This document shows positions 42,953 to 54,102 of a DNA stretch of 64,000 nucleotides, one piece after another (position 1 is the stretch's first letter; each line of letters starts with the position of its first letter). Below the pieces are notes generated by a model. It was not told where the DNA came from and ran no database searches. It worked only from the letters and a program-made list of their open reading frames with translations. Origin of the DNA: Hyphomonas atlantica corrig. (GTDB lineage: Bacteria > Pseudomonadota > Alphaproteobacteria > Caulobacterales > Hyphomonadaceae); the NCBI RefSeq assembly GCF_000682715.1, contig NZ_AWFH01000006.1:24361-88360 (forward strand). Reading direction: 5' to 3'. Made by a program: the position numbers and the translations under genes.

Positions 42953-45520
42953 ATGGCGACCCGTTACGATCCGCAAATTGCGGAACAGAAATGGCGTGCA
43001 GCCTGGGACAAGGCCGCGCTATTCACCGCGAAATCTCCAGCCGAAGCTGGCGATGCACCGAAGGCTTACGTGTTGGAGATGTTCCCGTATCCGTCGGGTC
43101 GCCTTCACATGGGTCATGTGCGCAACTACGCGATGGGCGATGTTGTTGCGCGTCACAAGCGCGCCAAAGGCTATAACGTCCTGCACCCGATGGGATGGGA
43201 CGCCTTCGGCATGCCGGCAGAGAACGCCGCAATGGAGCGGAACGTCCATCCGGGCGAATGGACCTATCAGAATATCGCCGCCATGAAGGCCCAGTTCATG
43301 AAGCTCGGCCTGTCGCTGGACTGGAGCCGTGAGTTTGCAACGTGCGATCCTGAATATTACGGCGCACAGCAGGGACTATTCCTGAAATTCCTGGAAAAGG
43401 GCCTTGTCTATCGCAAGGCCTCCAAAGTGAATTGGGACCCTGTCGACAATACTGTGCTGGCCAATGAGCAGGTGATTGACGGCCGTGGCTGGCGCTCTGG
43501 CGCATTGGTCGAGCAGCGCGAACTGACACAATGGTTCTTCCGCATCACCGACTATGCCGAAGACCTGCTGGAAGAAGTGAAAAAACTGGAACGCTGGCCT
43601 GAGAAAGTCCGAACGATGCAGGCGAACTGGATCGGCCGGTCGGAAGGCCTGCAGATGCGGTTCGAGTTCGACTCGGCAGCACCAGCTGGCTTCGATGACG
43701 GCATCGAAATCTTCACGACTCGTCCTGATACGCTGTTCGGCGCAAGCTTTATCGCCTTGTCGCCAGATCACCCACTGACGATTCAATTGGCTGATAGATC
43801 CGACGAGCTGAAGGCTTTCCGTGCAAAATGCGCCCAGATCGGAACGAGCGAAGAAGCCATCGAGAAAGCCGAGAAGCTCGGCTTCGACACCGGTCTGACC
43901 GTTAAACATCCATTTGATGACACGAAGACATTACCCGTTTGGATCGCGAACTTTGTACTGATGGGCTACGGCACTGGCGCGATTTTTGGCTGCCCGGCGC
44001 ATGACCAGCGCGACATTGATTTTGCCCGGAAGTATGATCTCAACGTCACCCCAGTCGTTCTGCCTCCAGATGCCGATCCGGCCGTGTTCGATGTCGAAAG
44101 TGAAGCCTATACCGGCCCCGGCAGTATCTTCAATTCAGGCTTCCTCGATGGTTTGTCGATCGAAGACGCAAAGCGCGCGGCGATAGAAAGAATCGAAGCG
44201 ATGGGCCTCGGCGAAGGGACGGTAAATTACCGCCTGCGCGACTGGGGTGTTTCCCGCCAGCGCTACTGGGGCTGTCCAATTCCAGTGGTGCATTGCGACA
44301 GCTGCGGCGTCGTGCCGGTGCCTGAAGCTGATCTGCCTGTGAAGCTTCCGGATGAAGTGTCATTCGACCAGCCCGGCAATCCGCTGGAGCGGCACCCAAC
44401 CTGGAAACATGTTGACTGTCCGAGTTGCGGCAAGGCCGCACGGCGAGAGACTGACACGCTGGACACGTTTGTCGACAGTTCCTGGTACTATTCCCGCTTC
44501 GCCAGCACAAATGATCTTGAAGAGCGCGCCTACTGGATGCCGGTGGACCAGTATGTCGGCGGTGTCGAGCATGCGGTTCTTCACCTGCTCTATGCCCGAT
44601 TCATTGCCCGTGCGATGCGCGATGTAGGCTTGCTTGACTTGCCGAACGGCGAACCCTTCGCCGGCCTCTTCACACAAGGCATGGTCACGCACGAAACCTA
44701 CAAGTCTTCAGCTGGCAAATGGCTACAGCCGTCTGAAGTCACGCGCGATGGCGATACCTGGATTGAAACAGCAACGGGAGCGGTTGCTACGGCTGGGCCA
44801 ATCGAGAAGATGTCCAAGTCGAAGAAGAACACGGTCGATCCGGATGCCATTATCGGCCAGTTCGGCGCGGACGTAGCGCGATGGTTCGTGCTGTCTGACT
44901 CTCCGCCTGAACGTGACGTCGAATGGACACAATCCGGGGTCGAAGGCGCAGCTCGATTCGCGCAGCGTTTCTGGAGTGTCTTTGACGGTTTGCCAGTAAA
45001 CACTGAAATTGCACCCGGTGACGATGCTGAATCGACAGGTCTCCGCAAGACGAGCCACAAAGCCGTAGCGGCAATCGACAAGGCCATCGAAGAGTTCCGC
45101 TTCAACTCTGCCGTCGCAACGATTCATGAATGGGTCAGCGCATTGAAGAAGGCCGAGTCAGCGGGTGATGCTGTGCTCGGCGCGCGGGTTGAAGGGGCAT
45201 CCATGTTGGCACGGTGTGTGACACCATTCATGCCACATCTGGCTGAAGCCTGTTGGGAACGGCTTGGACAACCGGCATTCGTGTCTTCGGCGCCGTGGCC
45301 CGTCGCAGATTCTGCACTGCTTGTTGATGATGAAGTGACAATGGCGGTGCAAGTCAACGGCAAGCGCCGTGGCGAAATCACTGTCCCGAAGAGCATGGAA
45401 AAATCAGATATCGAAGCCACCGCATCCGCTCTTCCGGAAGTGGTAAATTTCATTGAAGGCAAGTCCGTGAAGAAAATCATTGTTGTGCCCGGGCGCATCG
45501 TGAATATCGTAGTCGCATGA
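42953..45520 (+). CDS. leuS: Leucyl-tRNA synthetase
   Basis: An 855-aa class I synthetase of normal bacterial length. HIGH motif in [15 protein letters not shown] near 43-57, CP1 editing domain with [11 protein letters not shown] near 258, and KMSKSKKN near 621 are intact, with the leucine-specific and anticodon-binding domains and the C-terminal domain following. It overlaps lptE by 4 bp (ATGA). A zinc-like CDSCG / CPSCG pair is visible near 450-500. Confidence 0.98.
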   Translation: MATRYDPQIAEQKWRAAWDKAALFTAKSPAEAGDAPKAYVLEMFPYPSGRLHMGHVRNYAMGDVVARHKRAKGYNVLHPMGWDAFGMPAENAAMERNVHPGEWTYQNIAAMKAQFMKLGLSLDWSREFATCDPEYYGAQQGLFLKFLEKGLVYRKASKVNWDPVDNTVLANEQVIDGRGWRSGALVEQRELTQWFFRITDYAEDLLEEVKKLERWPEKVRTMQANWIGRSEGLQMRFEFDSAAPAGFDDGIEIFTTRPDTLFGASFIALSPDHPLTIQLADRSDELKAFRAKCAQIGTSEEAIEKAEKLGFDTGLTVKHPFDDTKTLPVWIANFVLMGYGTGAIFGCPAHDQRDIDFARKYDLNVTPVVLPPDADPAVFDVESEAYTGPGSIFNSGFLDGLSIEDAKRAAIERIEAMGLGEGTVNYRLRDWGVSRQRYWGCPIPVVHCDSCGVVPVPEADLPVKLPDEVSFDQPGNPLERHPTWKHVDCPSCGKAARRETDTLDTFVDSSWYYSRFASTNDLEERAYWMPVDQYVGGVEHAVLHLLYARFIARAMRDVGLLDLPNGEPFAGLFTQGMVTHETYKSSAGKWLQPSEVTRDGDTWIETATGAVATAGPIEKMSKSKKNTVDPDAIIGQFGADVARWFVLSDSPPERDVEWTQSGVEGAARFAQRFWSVFDGLPVNTEIAPGDDAESTGLRKTSHKAVAAIDKAIEEFRFNSAVATIHEWVSALKKAESAGDAVLGARVEGASMLARCVTPFMPHLAEACWERLGQPAFVSSAPWPVADSALLVDDEVTMAVQVNGKRRGEITVPKSMEKSDIEATASALPEVVNFIEGKSVKKIIVVPGRIVNIVVA

Positions 45521-45987
45521 GACATTTGATTGCCATCGCTGCCCTAAGCCTGATCGCAGCTTGCGGTTTCCAGCCAGTCTATTCCAGCGGCTTTAATGAA
45601 GGCCGAGCAGGAAATATTACGGTCGAAAAAATTGATGGTCGCGCAGGATACGAGCTCCGCAGAACGCTGCTTCAGGAATTAGCGATTGGTCTTCCGAATG
45701 TATCTGAGCCTGCCACACTTTCTGTGAAACTCTCGGAGAGTCTGTCGCGCCTCACCTTCGAGACGGATGGCGCGGCGACCCGGTCCAGTATTGTGTCGAG
45801 TGGGTCATATGTCTTGAACTATGGTGGCAAGCGTCTTTCGGGACGACAAGAAGCTGAGATCAGCTTTTCTGTTCCTGATAGCCCATATGGCGATATTGCC
45901 AACCAAACTGGAGCAAGCACGCGAGCGGCGCGCCAACTTGGTAAGAAGATCGCGGATGATATCCGGCTGAAACTGTCGGCCGACTAA
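45517..45987 (+). CDS. lptE: LPS-assembly lipoprotein LptE
   Basis: A 156-aa lipoprotein with lipobox [10 protein letters not shown] near residue 16, the standard LptE start. It plugs the LptD barrel to insert lipopolysaccharide at the outer membrane. The start codon overlaps the leuS stop (ATGA) and its TAA overlaps the holA start by one base (TAATG), so leuS-lptE-holA are translationally coupled. Confidence 0.9.
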   Translation: MRHLIAIAALSLIAACGFQPVYSSGFNEGRAGNITVEKIDGRAGYELRRTLLQELAIGLPNVSEPATLSVKLSESLSRLTFETDGAATRSSIVSSGSYVLNYGGKRLSGRQEAEISFSVPDSPYGDIANQTGASTRAARQLGKKIADDIRLKLSAD

Positions 45988-47021
45988 TGTTATTAAAGGG
46001 CAAACAGGCCGCTGATTTTGCCCGCAAGCCCAAACCGTCGGTCTGGGCGGTTCTCGCATTCGGCGAAGATCCGGGGCTTTCATCAGACGCGGCCCACGCC
46101 CTGATCAAAGCCTGGACGCCCAAGGGCGCGACGATGGATGTCACCACACTGGATGATGATTCCATCAAGAAAGATCCCTCTCTCCTGTTTGATGGTCTTG
46201 AAGCCGTTTCCCTGCTGGGCGATCCGCGCGTCATTCGAGTGCGCACCAGCGGCGACAAGATTGCTGCTCTTCTTATAGAGGCAATTCAGAAAGGCGATTC
46301 TCAGGAAGAATACTATTCAGCCCGCCTGATCATCGAAGCCGGGGGCCTTCAAAAACGCTCGAAGCTGCGCGCGGCCGCCGAGTCCGCCCAGTCGACCGCC
46401 TGTCTTCAGCTGTTTGCAGATGATGCCGGCGACATTGAACAACGCGTGAAGTCTGTCCTGAAGGCGGAAGGCGTCGAGATCATTCCGGAAGCGCTCGCAC
46501 TCTTTGTAGGCGACCTGCCCGGTCACCGAAATCTTGCAAACTCCGAAATAGAAAAACTCGCACTCTATGCTCGTGGACTGGGCCGCCCACTTGATTTGAA
46601 CGACGTCCGGGCGTTGTCGGCCACAGATGTCGATCACAATCTTTCAGCTGCCATTCGCGCAGCGCTCGATGGAAAGCCCGCACTGGTTCACTCCACACTT
46701 GATCGCCTGGCAGTTGCGGGAACGAGTGGAATTTCGATTCTGCGCTCCCTCCAGTTTGAAACTATGCGAATGCTGGATGCCCAGTCCAGGATGGCTTCCG
46801 GGCAATCCAATCCCGGTATGAAATTACGGCCACCGGTCTGGCAAAGTGAATGGGGCATGTTCAGTGCACGACTCAGGAAATGGCCAACCAAGCGCCTGAT
46901 GCGTGTCATGGAACGCATCTATGAGGCAGAGCAACAGGCAAAGTCCGGATCAGGTAGTGCAGATCCCGTGATACGTGTACTGATGAATGAGATCGCCCGA
47001 GCTGCAGAACTCGCCAGCTAG
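45987..47021 (+). CDS. holA: DNA polymerase III delta subunit HolA
   Basis: A 344-aa clamp-loader delta subunit. The N-terminal domain contains PSVWAVLAFGEDPGLSSDAA, with the later LVGDLPGHRNLANSEIEKLALYARG-type helix region (about 175-200) typical of HolA. It opens the sliding clamp at replication. Last gene of the plus-strand leuS-lptE-holA run, convergent with parB 4 bp away. Confidence 0.93.
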   Translation: MLLKGKQAADFARKPKPSVWAVLAFGEDPGLSSDAAHALIKAWTPKGATMDVTTLDDDSIKKDPSLLFDGLEAVSLLGDPRVIRVRTSGDKIAALLIEAIQKGDSQEEYYSARLIIEAGGLQKRSKLRAAAESAQSTACLQLFADDAGDIEQRVKSVLKAEGVEIIPEALALFVGDLPGHRNLANSEIEKLALYARGLGRPLDLNDVRALSATDVDHNLSAAIRAALDGKPALVHSTLDRLAVAGTSGISILRSLQFETMRMLDAQSRMASGQSNPGMKLRPPVWQSEWGMFSARLRKWPTKRLMRVMERIYEAEQQAKSGSGSADPVIRVLMNEIARAAELAS

Positions 47022-47025
47022 AAGA

Positions 47026-47943
47026 TCAAAGCTTGTTCCGCTTGGCTGTGAGACGGCGACATACATCATCCAGCTGTTCAAGATCGCGGTACTTGATCCG
47101 CAATTCACCGCCATTCTTTCCGTGCCGGATATCCACATCAAGGCCAATGGACCGTGATAAATCCGCTTCAAGCGCCTCGGTGTCGACGTCTTTCTCATCA
47201 GGCTTCGGTCGTGCAGATTTCGTTTCAATCGGCGTATCTTCACGCGCAGCTTTGGCATGAGCCTCCACTTCGCGAACCGTCAGGCCCTTCTCTACTGCCA
47301 GCTCTACAAGTGCTTCGGGATCCGGCGCACCAAGAGCCGCACGTGCATGCCCCGCAGTTATGTGGCCAGCTCTCACACGCTCTCGTGCAGCTTCCGGCAG
47401 CTGAAGCAAGCGTAGCGTATTGGTAATGTGTACCCGGCTTTTTCCGACACTCGTTGCCAGGCTGTCCTGAGTGCGACCAAAGCGCTGCATCAGCGCATCA
47501 TAGGCTTCGGCTTCTTCAATCGGGTTCAGGTCCGCCCTCTGGACGTTCTCGATAATCCCAATTTCCAGCAGCTCGAGCTCGTCGGTATCGCGCACGACGG
47601 CGGGAATACTGGTCAGACCGGCGAGCTTGGCGGCGCGCCAGCGGCGCTCACCCGCAATGATCTGGTAGTCATTCTTCTGCTTTGGATCGGGGCGCACCAG
47701 GATTGGCTGAAGCACGCCTTTCGTCTTCAGTGACTCTGCAAGTTCTTGCAGAGCTGTTTCGTCGAACGTCCGCCGCGGTTGCTTGGGATTCCGTCGAATT
47801 CGATCAATCGCAATCTCTGATGCGCCCTTTGCGCCACCCTCTTCCGATTTGGAATCGGGAGGCGATACCGCTTCGACTTCTCCAATCAAGGCAGACAGGC
47901 CGCGTCCGAGGCGGGAGGGTTTTGTCTTTCCGTCTTCGCTCAT
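47026..47943 (-). CDS. parB: Chromosome partition protein ParB
   Basis: A 305-aa CTP-dependent clamp. The N-terminal ParA-interacting region (KPSRLGRGLSALIGE) is followed by the CTP-binding motif GERRWRA near residue 100, a helix-turn-helix (TQDSLATSVGKSRVHITNTLRLL near 155-178) and a C-terminal dimerisation domain. It loads at parS, two perfect copies of which lie 1.4-1.9 kb from the gene pair, inside rsmG and mnmG. Confidence 0.97.
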   Translation of the reverse strand: MSEDGKTKPSRLGRGLSALIGEVEAVSPPDSKSEEGGAKGASEIAIDRIRRNPKQPRRTFDETALQELAESLKTKGVLQPILVRPDPKQKNDYQIIAGERRWRAAKLAGLTSIPAVVRDTDELELLEIGIIENVQRADLNPIEEAEAYDALMQRFGRTQDSLATSVGKSRVHITNTLRLLQLPEAARERVRAGHITAGHARAALGAPDPEALVELAVEKGLTVREVEAHAKAAREDTPIETKSARPKPDEKDVDTEALEADLSRSIGLDVDIRHGKNGGELRIKYRDLEQLDDVCRRLTAKRNKL

Positions 47944-47948
47944 TGGGA

Positions 47949-48761
47949 TCAGGCCGCGCGCGCTTTTTCACGTTGAAGAACTTCCGATGCGAGGCGGATA
48001 TAGGCCTCACTTCCCGGACAACGATAATCGTATAGAAGCGCCGGCTTTCCAAATGACGGCGCCTCGGACAAACGCACATTCCGAGGAATGACCGTGTTAT
48101 AGACCTTCGCACCAAAGAATGCCCGCACCTCGTCAGCCACCTGATCCGACAGATTGTTCCGGCGATCATACATGGTCAGGACAACGCCCTGGATTTCCAG
48201 ATTCGGATTCAGGCCAGATCGGATAACTTCGACGGTGCGCAACAATTGGCTGAGACCCTCAAGCGCCAGAAACTCACACTGCAATGGTACAAGCAGCGCG
48301 TCAGCTGCGGTCATCGCGTTCATGGTCAGGGACGACAATGATGGTGGGCAATCAATCAGAATATAGTCGTATTCAACGAGTTCGCCCTGTTCTGCGCGAG
48401 CGATATATTGGTGAAGCGCATCACGCAATTTGTACGACCGGCGGGAATCGTTCGCGAGTTCGGTTTCAACACCGGACAGATTTTCATCCCCGGGAACGAT
48501 GTCCAAGCGCGGCACGATGGTTGAGAGAACAGCATCCTCCAACGGAATCTGATCAACGACGATATCATAGGATGTTTGGTGGCGATCCTGACGCTCGATA
48601 CCAAGTCCCGTGGACGCATTACCCTGAGCGTCGAAGTCGACAATCAGGACACGGCGTCCGACGGCGGCCAATGCGGTACCGAGATTGATAGAGGTCGTGG
48701 TCTTACCGACCCCGCCTTTTTGGTTCACAACAGCAAATATTCTGGGTTTACCGCCTGCCAC
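47949..48761 (-). CDS. parA: Chromosome partition ATPase ParA
   Basis: A 270-aa deviant Walker-A ATPase (QKGGVGKTTTSIN near residue 14) with Walker B in YILIDCPPSL near 130. It forms the nucleoid-bound gradient that moves ParB-parS. It lies 5 bp before parB and overlaps rsmG by 14 bp, so it is probably in one transcript with rsmG upstream. Confidence 0.97.
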   Translation of the reverse strand: MAGGKPRIFAVVNQKGGVGKTTTSINLGTALAAVGRRVLIVDFDAQGNASTGLGIERQDRHQTSYDIVVDQIPLEDAVLSTIVPRLDIVPGDENLSGVETELANDSRRSYKLRDALHQYIARAEQGELVEYDYILIDCPPSLSSLTMNAMTAADALLVPLQCEFLALEGLSQLLRTVEVIRSGLNPNLEIQGVVLTMYDRRNNLSDQVADEVRAFFGAKVYNTVIPRNVRLSEAPSFGKPALLYDYRCPGSEAYIRLASEVLQREKARAA

Positions 48762-49371
48762 GTTCGAGCTCCCTCACGATTAAGATGACGCCTGACCCAC
48801 CAGTGCGACTTGGAATCGCCTCATACGCGAAGTTCCAACTTTGCTGGGCGTCCGTCAATTCTTCTTTCCAGCGTTCGCCTTTTAGAAAAACCCCTGTGGC
48901 GCCGTTTTCCATCCAGGGCGACGCGTATTCCAGAAGTTTTGGCATCGGTGCGAACGCTCGCGCCGTCACAATTTCCGCATCGGAATTTGGTGCCGCCTCT
49001 ATTCGACCCTGATAAACGGCGGCATTCAGACTTGCTTCAGTAATCGCAGCGCGTAAATACGCGCACTTTTTTCCAACGCTCTCCATCATCGTCACGTGCC
49101 CACTTGGACGGGCTGCGGAAACAATGAGTCCCGGAAACCCGGCGCCTGATCCCAGATCCACACATTTTGCCGCCTCGGGAACGTATGGAAGGATTTGAAA
49201 GGAATCGGCCACGTGTCGCGTCCAGATCTGCGGCCATTCACGCGGTCCGATCAAGTTTGACCGTTTGCGCCAAGCGTCCAGGGTTAAGATTATCGCGTCC
49301 AATCTTTCCGATGTTTCACGTGAAACATCGAATTCGGCGTGAAACGCCGCGCGGTCGTCAGAATTCATCAT
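48748..49371 (-). CDS. rsmG: 16S rRNA (guanine-N7) methyltransferase RsmG
   Basis: A 207-aa SAM methyltransferase (gidB) with CVDLGSGAGFPGLIVS near 70-85 and IVTARAFAPMPKLLEYA near 135. It methylates G527 of 16S rRNA. Its N-terminal codons contain a perfect parS palindrome (49312-49327), which fixes residues around VSRETS. Gene order mnmG-rsmG-parA-parB is the classical one. Confidence 0.95.
   Translation of the reverse strand: MMNSDDRAAFHAEFDVSRETSERLDAIILTLDAWRKRSNLIGPREWPQIWTRHVADSFQILPYVPEAAKCVDLGSGAGFPGLIVSAARPSGHVTMMESVGKKCAYLRAAITEASLNAAVYQGRIEAAPNSDAEIVTARAFAPMPKLLEYASPWMENGATGVFLKGERWKEELTDAQQSWNFAYEAIPSRTGGSGVILIVRELERGRR
49312..49327. promoter_or_regulatory. parS: parS site 1, inside rsmG
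   Basis: Perfect 16-bp consensus TGTTTCACGTGAAACA, the ParB-binding site of most bacteria. It lies in the 5' part of the rsmG coding sequence, about 7.4 kb from the putative origin. Confidence 0.95.
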
Positions 49372-49376
49372 GAATG

Positions 49377-51242
49377 TTAACCGGCTTTCTTCCGACGCTT
49401 AACAAATCCAAGCAACGCGGTCAGTGCGCCTGGTGTAACACCTTCGATACGCCCGGCTTGACCAAGAGTCGTCGGACGAACGGCTTCGAGCTTCTGGCGA
49501 ACCTCGTTTGAGAGCCCTCCGACCTTGGAATAATCCAAATCCATCGGGATGGTCAGATCCTCATCCCGACGAAGCGCAGCCACATCCTCGGCTTGTCGTT
49601 CGAGATAAGAAGAATACAACGCTTCAATCTCAATCTGGGTTGCTATCTCATCGTCCAGATCGGCAAGTTCCGGCCAAACCGCCGACAGCGCGGTTAAATC
49701 GATATCCTTATAGGAGAGATACTCCCAAGCCGTGCGGACGCGTCCATCTTGATTGACGGCCCAGCCGGCTTGCGCCGCTTTAGCCGGTGACAAGGTCAAG
49801 GCATTCAATTGATCCCGGGTCTTTTGAAGCGCGGAGTGTTTCACGTGAAACACGTCTGCCCGGTGAGACCCGACACATCCGGCGGCAATACCCTTCTCGG
49901 TAAGCCTCTGGTCGGCATTGTCCGCTCGTAGTGCCAAACGGTACTCCGCCCGCGACGTGAACATTCGGTAGGGCTCCGTCACCCCGCGCGTGACGAGATC
50001 ATCGATCAGAACGCCGATATAGGCTTCCGCCCGATCAAAAATGACTGGCTCCTGGCCGGAAGAGGCACGTGCCGCATTCAGACCGGCAACCAGGCCTTGA
50101 GCGCCGGCCTCTTCGTAACCGGTCGTGCCATTGATCTGGCCTGCCAGATACAAACCCGGAAGAGCCTGTACTTCCAACGAGGACGACAAAGCGCGGGGGT
50201 CGACATAGTCATATTCGATCGCATAGGCGTACTGCAGGATCTTCGCGTCCTCCAATCCAGGAATTGTGCGCAGAAAGCGCTCCTGGATTTCCTCCGGAAG
50301 CGATGTCGAAATGCCATTTGGGTAGACAGTATGATCGTCTAGTCCCTCTGGTTCTAGAAAAATCTGGTGGCGATCCTTGTCTGCGAACCGGTGAACCTTG
50401 TCTTCAATCGACGGACAATATCGCGGGCCGCGCCCTGCGATCGCGCCAGAATAAACGGCGGACTGGTCAATATTCTCCGCGATAATTGCGTGGGTCTCCG
50501 GCGTCGTCCATGTGATGCCGCACTGGACCTGAGGCACAGTAATTTCGTCTGTAAGATATGAAAACGGTATTGGCTCCGCGTCTGCAGGCTGCATCTCCAG
50601 CCGGTCCCACGCGATGGTCCGACCGTCGAGGCGGGCAGGAGTTCCCGTTTTCAAACGGCCCATCGGCAAACCCATACCATATAGCCGGTCTGACAATCCA
50701 ATCGCCGGCGCTTCACCAACCCGTCCGGCGGGAATCCGCTTTTCCCCAATATGGATCATGCCTTTCAGGAAGGTGCCGGTCGTAATCACGACCGAAGCGG
50801 CGCGATACGCGTCGCCATTCAATCCGATCACACCGGCGACATGACTATCTTCAACAATCAGATCTTCGGCCCCATCCTCAATGATTGTCAGGTTGGGATA
50901 GTCTGACAATTCATCCTGCATGGCTTCACGATAGAGCTTGCGATCAATCTGGGACCGCGGACCCCAGACAGCAGGCCCTTTCGAACGGTTCAGCATGCGA
51001 AACTGAATGCCCGCCTTGTCAGCCAAGCGCCCCATCAAACCGTCGAGTGCGTCGATTTCCCGAACCAGATGGCCTTTTCCGAGCCCACCAATGGCCGGAT
51101 TACAACTCATTTCGCCGATCGTCGCGCGCTTGTGAGTGACAAGTGCGGTTTGCGCACCCGTCCGCGCCGCGGCAGCTGCAGCCTCACAGCCAGCATGACC
51201 GCCGCCGACAACGATTACATCAAATTGGTTTGTGTCGCTCAT
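49377..51242 (-). CDS. mnmG: tRNA uridine 5-carboxymethylaminomethyl modification enzyme MnmG
   Basis: A 621-aa FAD enzyme (gidA). [17 protein letters not shown] near residues 12-28 binds [24 protein letters not shown] near 49 and [11 protein letters not shown] near 200 are family blocks. With MnmE it builds the wobble uridine modification. A second perfect parS site lies within its coding region. Confidence 0.97.
   Translation of the reverse strand: MSDTNQFDVIVVGGGHAGCEAAAAAARTGAQTALVTHKRATIGEMSCNPAIGGLGKGHLVREIDALDGLMGRLADKAGIQFRMLNRSKGPAVWGPRSQIDRKLYREAMQDELSDYPNLTIIEDGAEDLIVEDSHVAGVIGLNGDAYRAASVVITTGTFLKGMIHIGEKRIPAGRVGEAPAIGLSDRLYGMGLPMGRLKTGTPARLDGRTIAWDRLEMQPADAEPIPFSYLTDEITVPQVQCGITWTTPETHAIIAENIDQSAVYSGAIAGRGPRYCPSIEDKVHRFADKDRHQIFLEPEGLDDHTVYPNGISTSLPEEIQERFLRTIPGLEDAKILQYAYAIEYDYVDPRALSSSLEVQALPGLYLAGQINGTTGYEEAGAQGLVAGLNAARASSGQEPVIFDRAEAYIGVLIDDLVTRGVTEPYRMFTSRAEYRLALRADNADQRLTEKGIAAGCVGSHRADVFHVKHSALQKTRDQLNALTLSPAKAAQAGWAVNQDGRVRTAWEYLSYKDIDLTALSAVWPELADLDDEIATQIEIEALYSSYLERQAEDVAALRRDEDLTIPMDLDYSKVGGLSNEVRQKLEAVRPTTLGQAGRIEGVTPGALTALLGFVKRRKKAG
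49837..49852. promoter_or_regulatory. parS: parS site 2, inside mnmG
   Basis: Second perfect copy of TGTTTCACGTGAAACA, extended by one base pair each side (GTG...CAC). It is 525 bp from site 1 and encodes the VFHVKHS stretch of MnmG. Confidence 0.95.
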
Positions 51243-51310
51243 GGCGCTACTTCAGATCCGGAGTTTCAGAAAGCCGCTATATAGCGGTTTGAGCCCCCAA
51301 ACCCTAGGGG

Positions 51311-52645
51311 TCATTTGCCGATGCAGAATTCAGAGAACACGGCACCCAGCACATCCTCCACGCCGACTGCGCCAACCACAGCGCCCAGATGCCGGATCGC
51401 CATTCGAACATCTTCAGCCGCCAATTCGGGACCGGTACCCAGCTCAAGTGCATCGCGCGCAGCTATCAGACAGGCTAGGCCATCAACCAGACGCACTCGA
51501 TGACGAGCTCGTGTAATCACAGGCGCTTCGACCGATGAAGCCTTACCGGATATGAATTCAGACAAAGCCGTTTCCAGCGCCGGAACGCCTTCGCCCTGTT
51601 TAGCAGAGATCTTGTAATCATACGCAGGAAGGTTTGCCGCCATATCGATGTCGGCCTTGTTTACCACAACTATATCGGTGGGCAGGCGGTAAGGGGAGGA
51701 CAAGACACTCAGGTCGGGCGCGCTCCCATCAACCATGAAGACGCGCAAATCAGCCTCTGATGCTACCCGCTCCGCACGGCGAACGCCCTCGGCTTCGATC
51801 TCATCATCAGTTTCCCGAAGTCCAGCCGTATCGGAAATCCAGACCACTTGGCCACCCATGACACGACGAATTTCAATCACGTCTCGCGTGGTGCCAGGTC
51901 GCGACGTCACGATAGCTGCCTCACGACCTGCTAGACGATTGAGCAGCGTGGATTTGCCTGCATTGGGTGCCCCAATGATCGCGATACGAAAACCGTCGCG
52001 GATCTTCTCGCCAATACCCCGGTCGCCGAGTGCGGCTTCGATATCGCCAATCAAGTTATTGAGTTTGCGGAGCACTGGCGCCGTAGTTTCTTCTGGCGCA
52101 TCGTCTTCATCAGGGAAATCAACAACAACTTCAATCAATGCAAGTATGCCGGTAAGTTCCGCACGCCAGCGGTCATACTGTTCGGTCAAACCACCCGACA
52201 ATTGTCGGAGAGCTTGAGCCTTCTGGGCGTCGGTCTCTGCCTCGATAATATCAGCAACACCTTCAGCTTCAGTCAGATCAAGTTTGCCAGCTTCGAATGC
52301 ACGGCGCGTGAACTCTCCGGGTTCAGCCAGACGAACACCGGGTTCACTTGTCAGTGTACTGATTGCATGGGAGATAACTGCGGGACCGCCATGAAGGTAC
52401 AGTTCGAGCGTATCTTCACCAGTATATGAATGCGGTCCCGGCATGAAAACGACCAGGCCTTCATCGATCATGTTGCCGTCTTCATCGCGAAACCGGGTCA
52501 ACGTTGCGCGACGAGGCTCGGGCAAGCCACAATCCAACAAGGCGCCTGCGATCTTCCAAATCCGGTCTCCGGATAGACGGATGATGCAGATCGCAGCGGG
52601 GGGCTGGCCCGAGGCGAGGGCGCAGATTGTATCGCGCTCGCTCAT
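51311..52645 (-). CDS. mnmE: tRNA modification GTPase MnmE
   Basis: A 444-aa GTPase. The N-terminal tetrahydrofolate-binding domain is followed by helical parts enclosing a G domain with GAPNAGKSTLLN near 228 (G1), DTAGLRE near 274 (G3), NKAD near 330 (G4), and the C-terminal FCIGK (catalytic Cys). Partner of MnmG; adjacent as expected. Confidence 0.97.
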   Translation of the reverse strand: MSERDTICALASGQPPAAICIIRLSGDRIWKIAGALLDCGLPEPRRATLTRFRDEDGNMIDEGLVVFMPGPHSYTGEDTLELYLHGGPAVISHAISTLTSEPGVRLAEPGEFTRRAFEAGKLDLTEAEGVADIIEAETDAQKAQALRQLSGGLTEQYDRWRAELTGILALIEVVVDFPDEDDAPEETTAPVLRKLNNLIGDIEAALGDRGIGEKIRDGFRIAIIGAPNAGKSTLLNRLAGREAAIVTSRPGTTRDVIEIRRVMGGQVVWISDTAGLRETDDEIEAEGVRRAERVASEADLRVFMVDGSAPDLSVLSSPYRLPTDIVVVNKADIDMAANLPAYDYKISAKQGEGVPALETALSEFISGKASSVEAPVITRARHRVRLVDGLACLIAARDALELGTGPELAAEDVRMAIRHLGAVVGAVGVEDVLGAVFSEFCIGK

Positions 52646-52660
52646 GGGCCAAGCGCTCCC

Positions 52661-53950
52661 TTAGTTTTTCATGGCTTCGAAGAACTCGGAATTGTTCTTC
52701 GTCTGGCGCAGCTTGTCGAGCAGGAAGTCAATCGCATCGTTCGTGCCCATTGGCCCGAGGATGCGGCGAAGAATGTAGATCTTCGACAATTGGTCAGCTG
52801 GAGTGATCAATTCCTCTTTCCGCGTACCGGACTTCATGATGTCGATAGCAGGGAAGGTACGTTTGTCGGCAATCTTGCGGTCAAGCACGACTTCAGAGTT
52901 ACCCGTACCCTTGAATTCTTCGAAGATGACTTCATCCATGCGACTACCGGTATCGATCAGTGCGGTCGCGACAATGGTCAGCGACCCGCCATTTTCGACG
53001 TTGCGCGCGGCGCCGAAGAAACGCTTCGGACGCTGCAGGGCGTTTGCGTCAACACCACCGGTCAAGACTTTGCCAGAGGAAGGCACTGTTGTGTTGTAGG
53101 CACGGCCGAGACGCGTGATCGAATCCAGAAGGATGACAACATCCCGCTTGTGCTCGACGAGACGCTTGGCTTTCTCGATCACCATTTCAGCGACCTGAAC
53201 GTGGCGGGTTGCCGGCTCGTCGAATGTTGACGCAACGACTTCGCCCTTCACGGTGCGGCGCATGTCGGTGACTTCTTCCGGGCGCTCATCGATCAGAAGA
53301 ACGATCAGATAGCATTCCGGATGATTTTCCTCGATGGCAGACGCGATGTTCTGCAGCAGCACCGTCTTACCCGTCCGTGGCGGCGCAACGATCAGAGCGC
53401 GCTGGCCCTTACCAATTGGCGCAACAATATCGATAACGCGGCCGGAACGATCCTTGCGGGTCGGATCCTGGCTTTCCATGCGCAAGCGCTCTTCGGGATA
53501 GAGCGGTGTAAGGTTGTCGAAGTGGACCTTCTTGTTGGCCTTGTCCGGTTCCTCGAAGTTGATGCGGGACACATCGGTCAGCGCGAAGTAGCGCTCATTA
53601 TCTTGCGGCGCGACGATTGGGCCTTCCACCGTATCGCCGGTGCGAATGTTGCCCTTCTTCAGAACTTCCGGGCTGACATAAATATCGTCAGGTCCTGGCA
53701 GATAGTTGGATTCCGGCGAGCGCAGGAAACCGAACCCATCTGTCAGAACTTCGAGCACGCCCTGGCCCGTGATTTCTACTTCACTGTCGGCAAGCTCTTT
53801 GAGGATCGCGAACAACATGTCCTGCGTCCGCATGGACGAAGCGTTCTCGATTTCCAGCTCTTCTGCATAGGCAAGCAGTTCCTCGGGCGACTTCGCCTTG
53901 AGATCGCTGAGTTTCACGCTGGTGATGTCGTCGAGCATGGAAGATGCCAT
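52661..53950 (-). CDS. rho: Transcription termination factor Rho
   Basis: A 429-aa hexameric helicase. The RNA-binding cold-shock-like domain ([13 protein letters not shown] near 70-85) precedes the ATPase: Walker A APPRTGKT near 192, Walker [12 protein letters not shown] near 275, and the Q-loop/R-loop GGVDANAL and [24 protein letters not shown] near 335-360. Standard alphaproteobacterial length with no extra inserted domain. Confidence 0.97.
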   Translation of the reverse strand: MASSMLDDITSVKLSDLKAKSPEELLAYAEELEIENASSMRTQDMLFAILKELADSEVEITGQGVLEVLTDGFGFLRSPESNYLPGPDDIYVSPEVLKKGNIRTGDTVEGPIVAPQDNERYFALTDVSRINFEEPDKANKKVHFDNLTPLYPEERLRMESQDPTRKDRSGRVIDIVAPIGKGQRALIVAPPRTGKTVLLQNIASAIEENHPECYLIVLLIDERPEEVTDMRRTVKGEVVASTFDEPATRHVQVAEMVIEKAKRLVEHKRDVVILLDSITRLGRAYNTTVPSSGKVLTGGVDANALQRPKRFFGAARNVENGGSLTIVATALIDTGSRMDEVIFEEFKGTGNSEVVLDRKIADKRTFPAIDIMKSGTRKEELITPADQLSKIYILRRILGPMGTNDAIDFLLDKLRQTKNNSEFFEAMKN

Positions 53951-54102
53951 GAGTGAATTCCGGATAAGGGGCCGCCGTCAGGTATTTCGAAGGCCGGATT
54001 TTGTCATTTGGGAGTTCTTCGCCTGCGCAAGGAGAGCGCCGCGGTTTCCGCGCATATGGAGCCAGAAGGCGCGAAACGTCAAGGGTTGCGGTGAATCCCG
54101 GC

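Noticed and set aside
49371..49400. CtrA box before rsmG (TTAAC pair near 49377-49404)
   Set aside because: The two TTAA halves are about 18 bp apart instead of 7.
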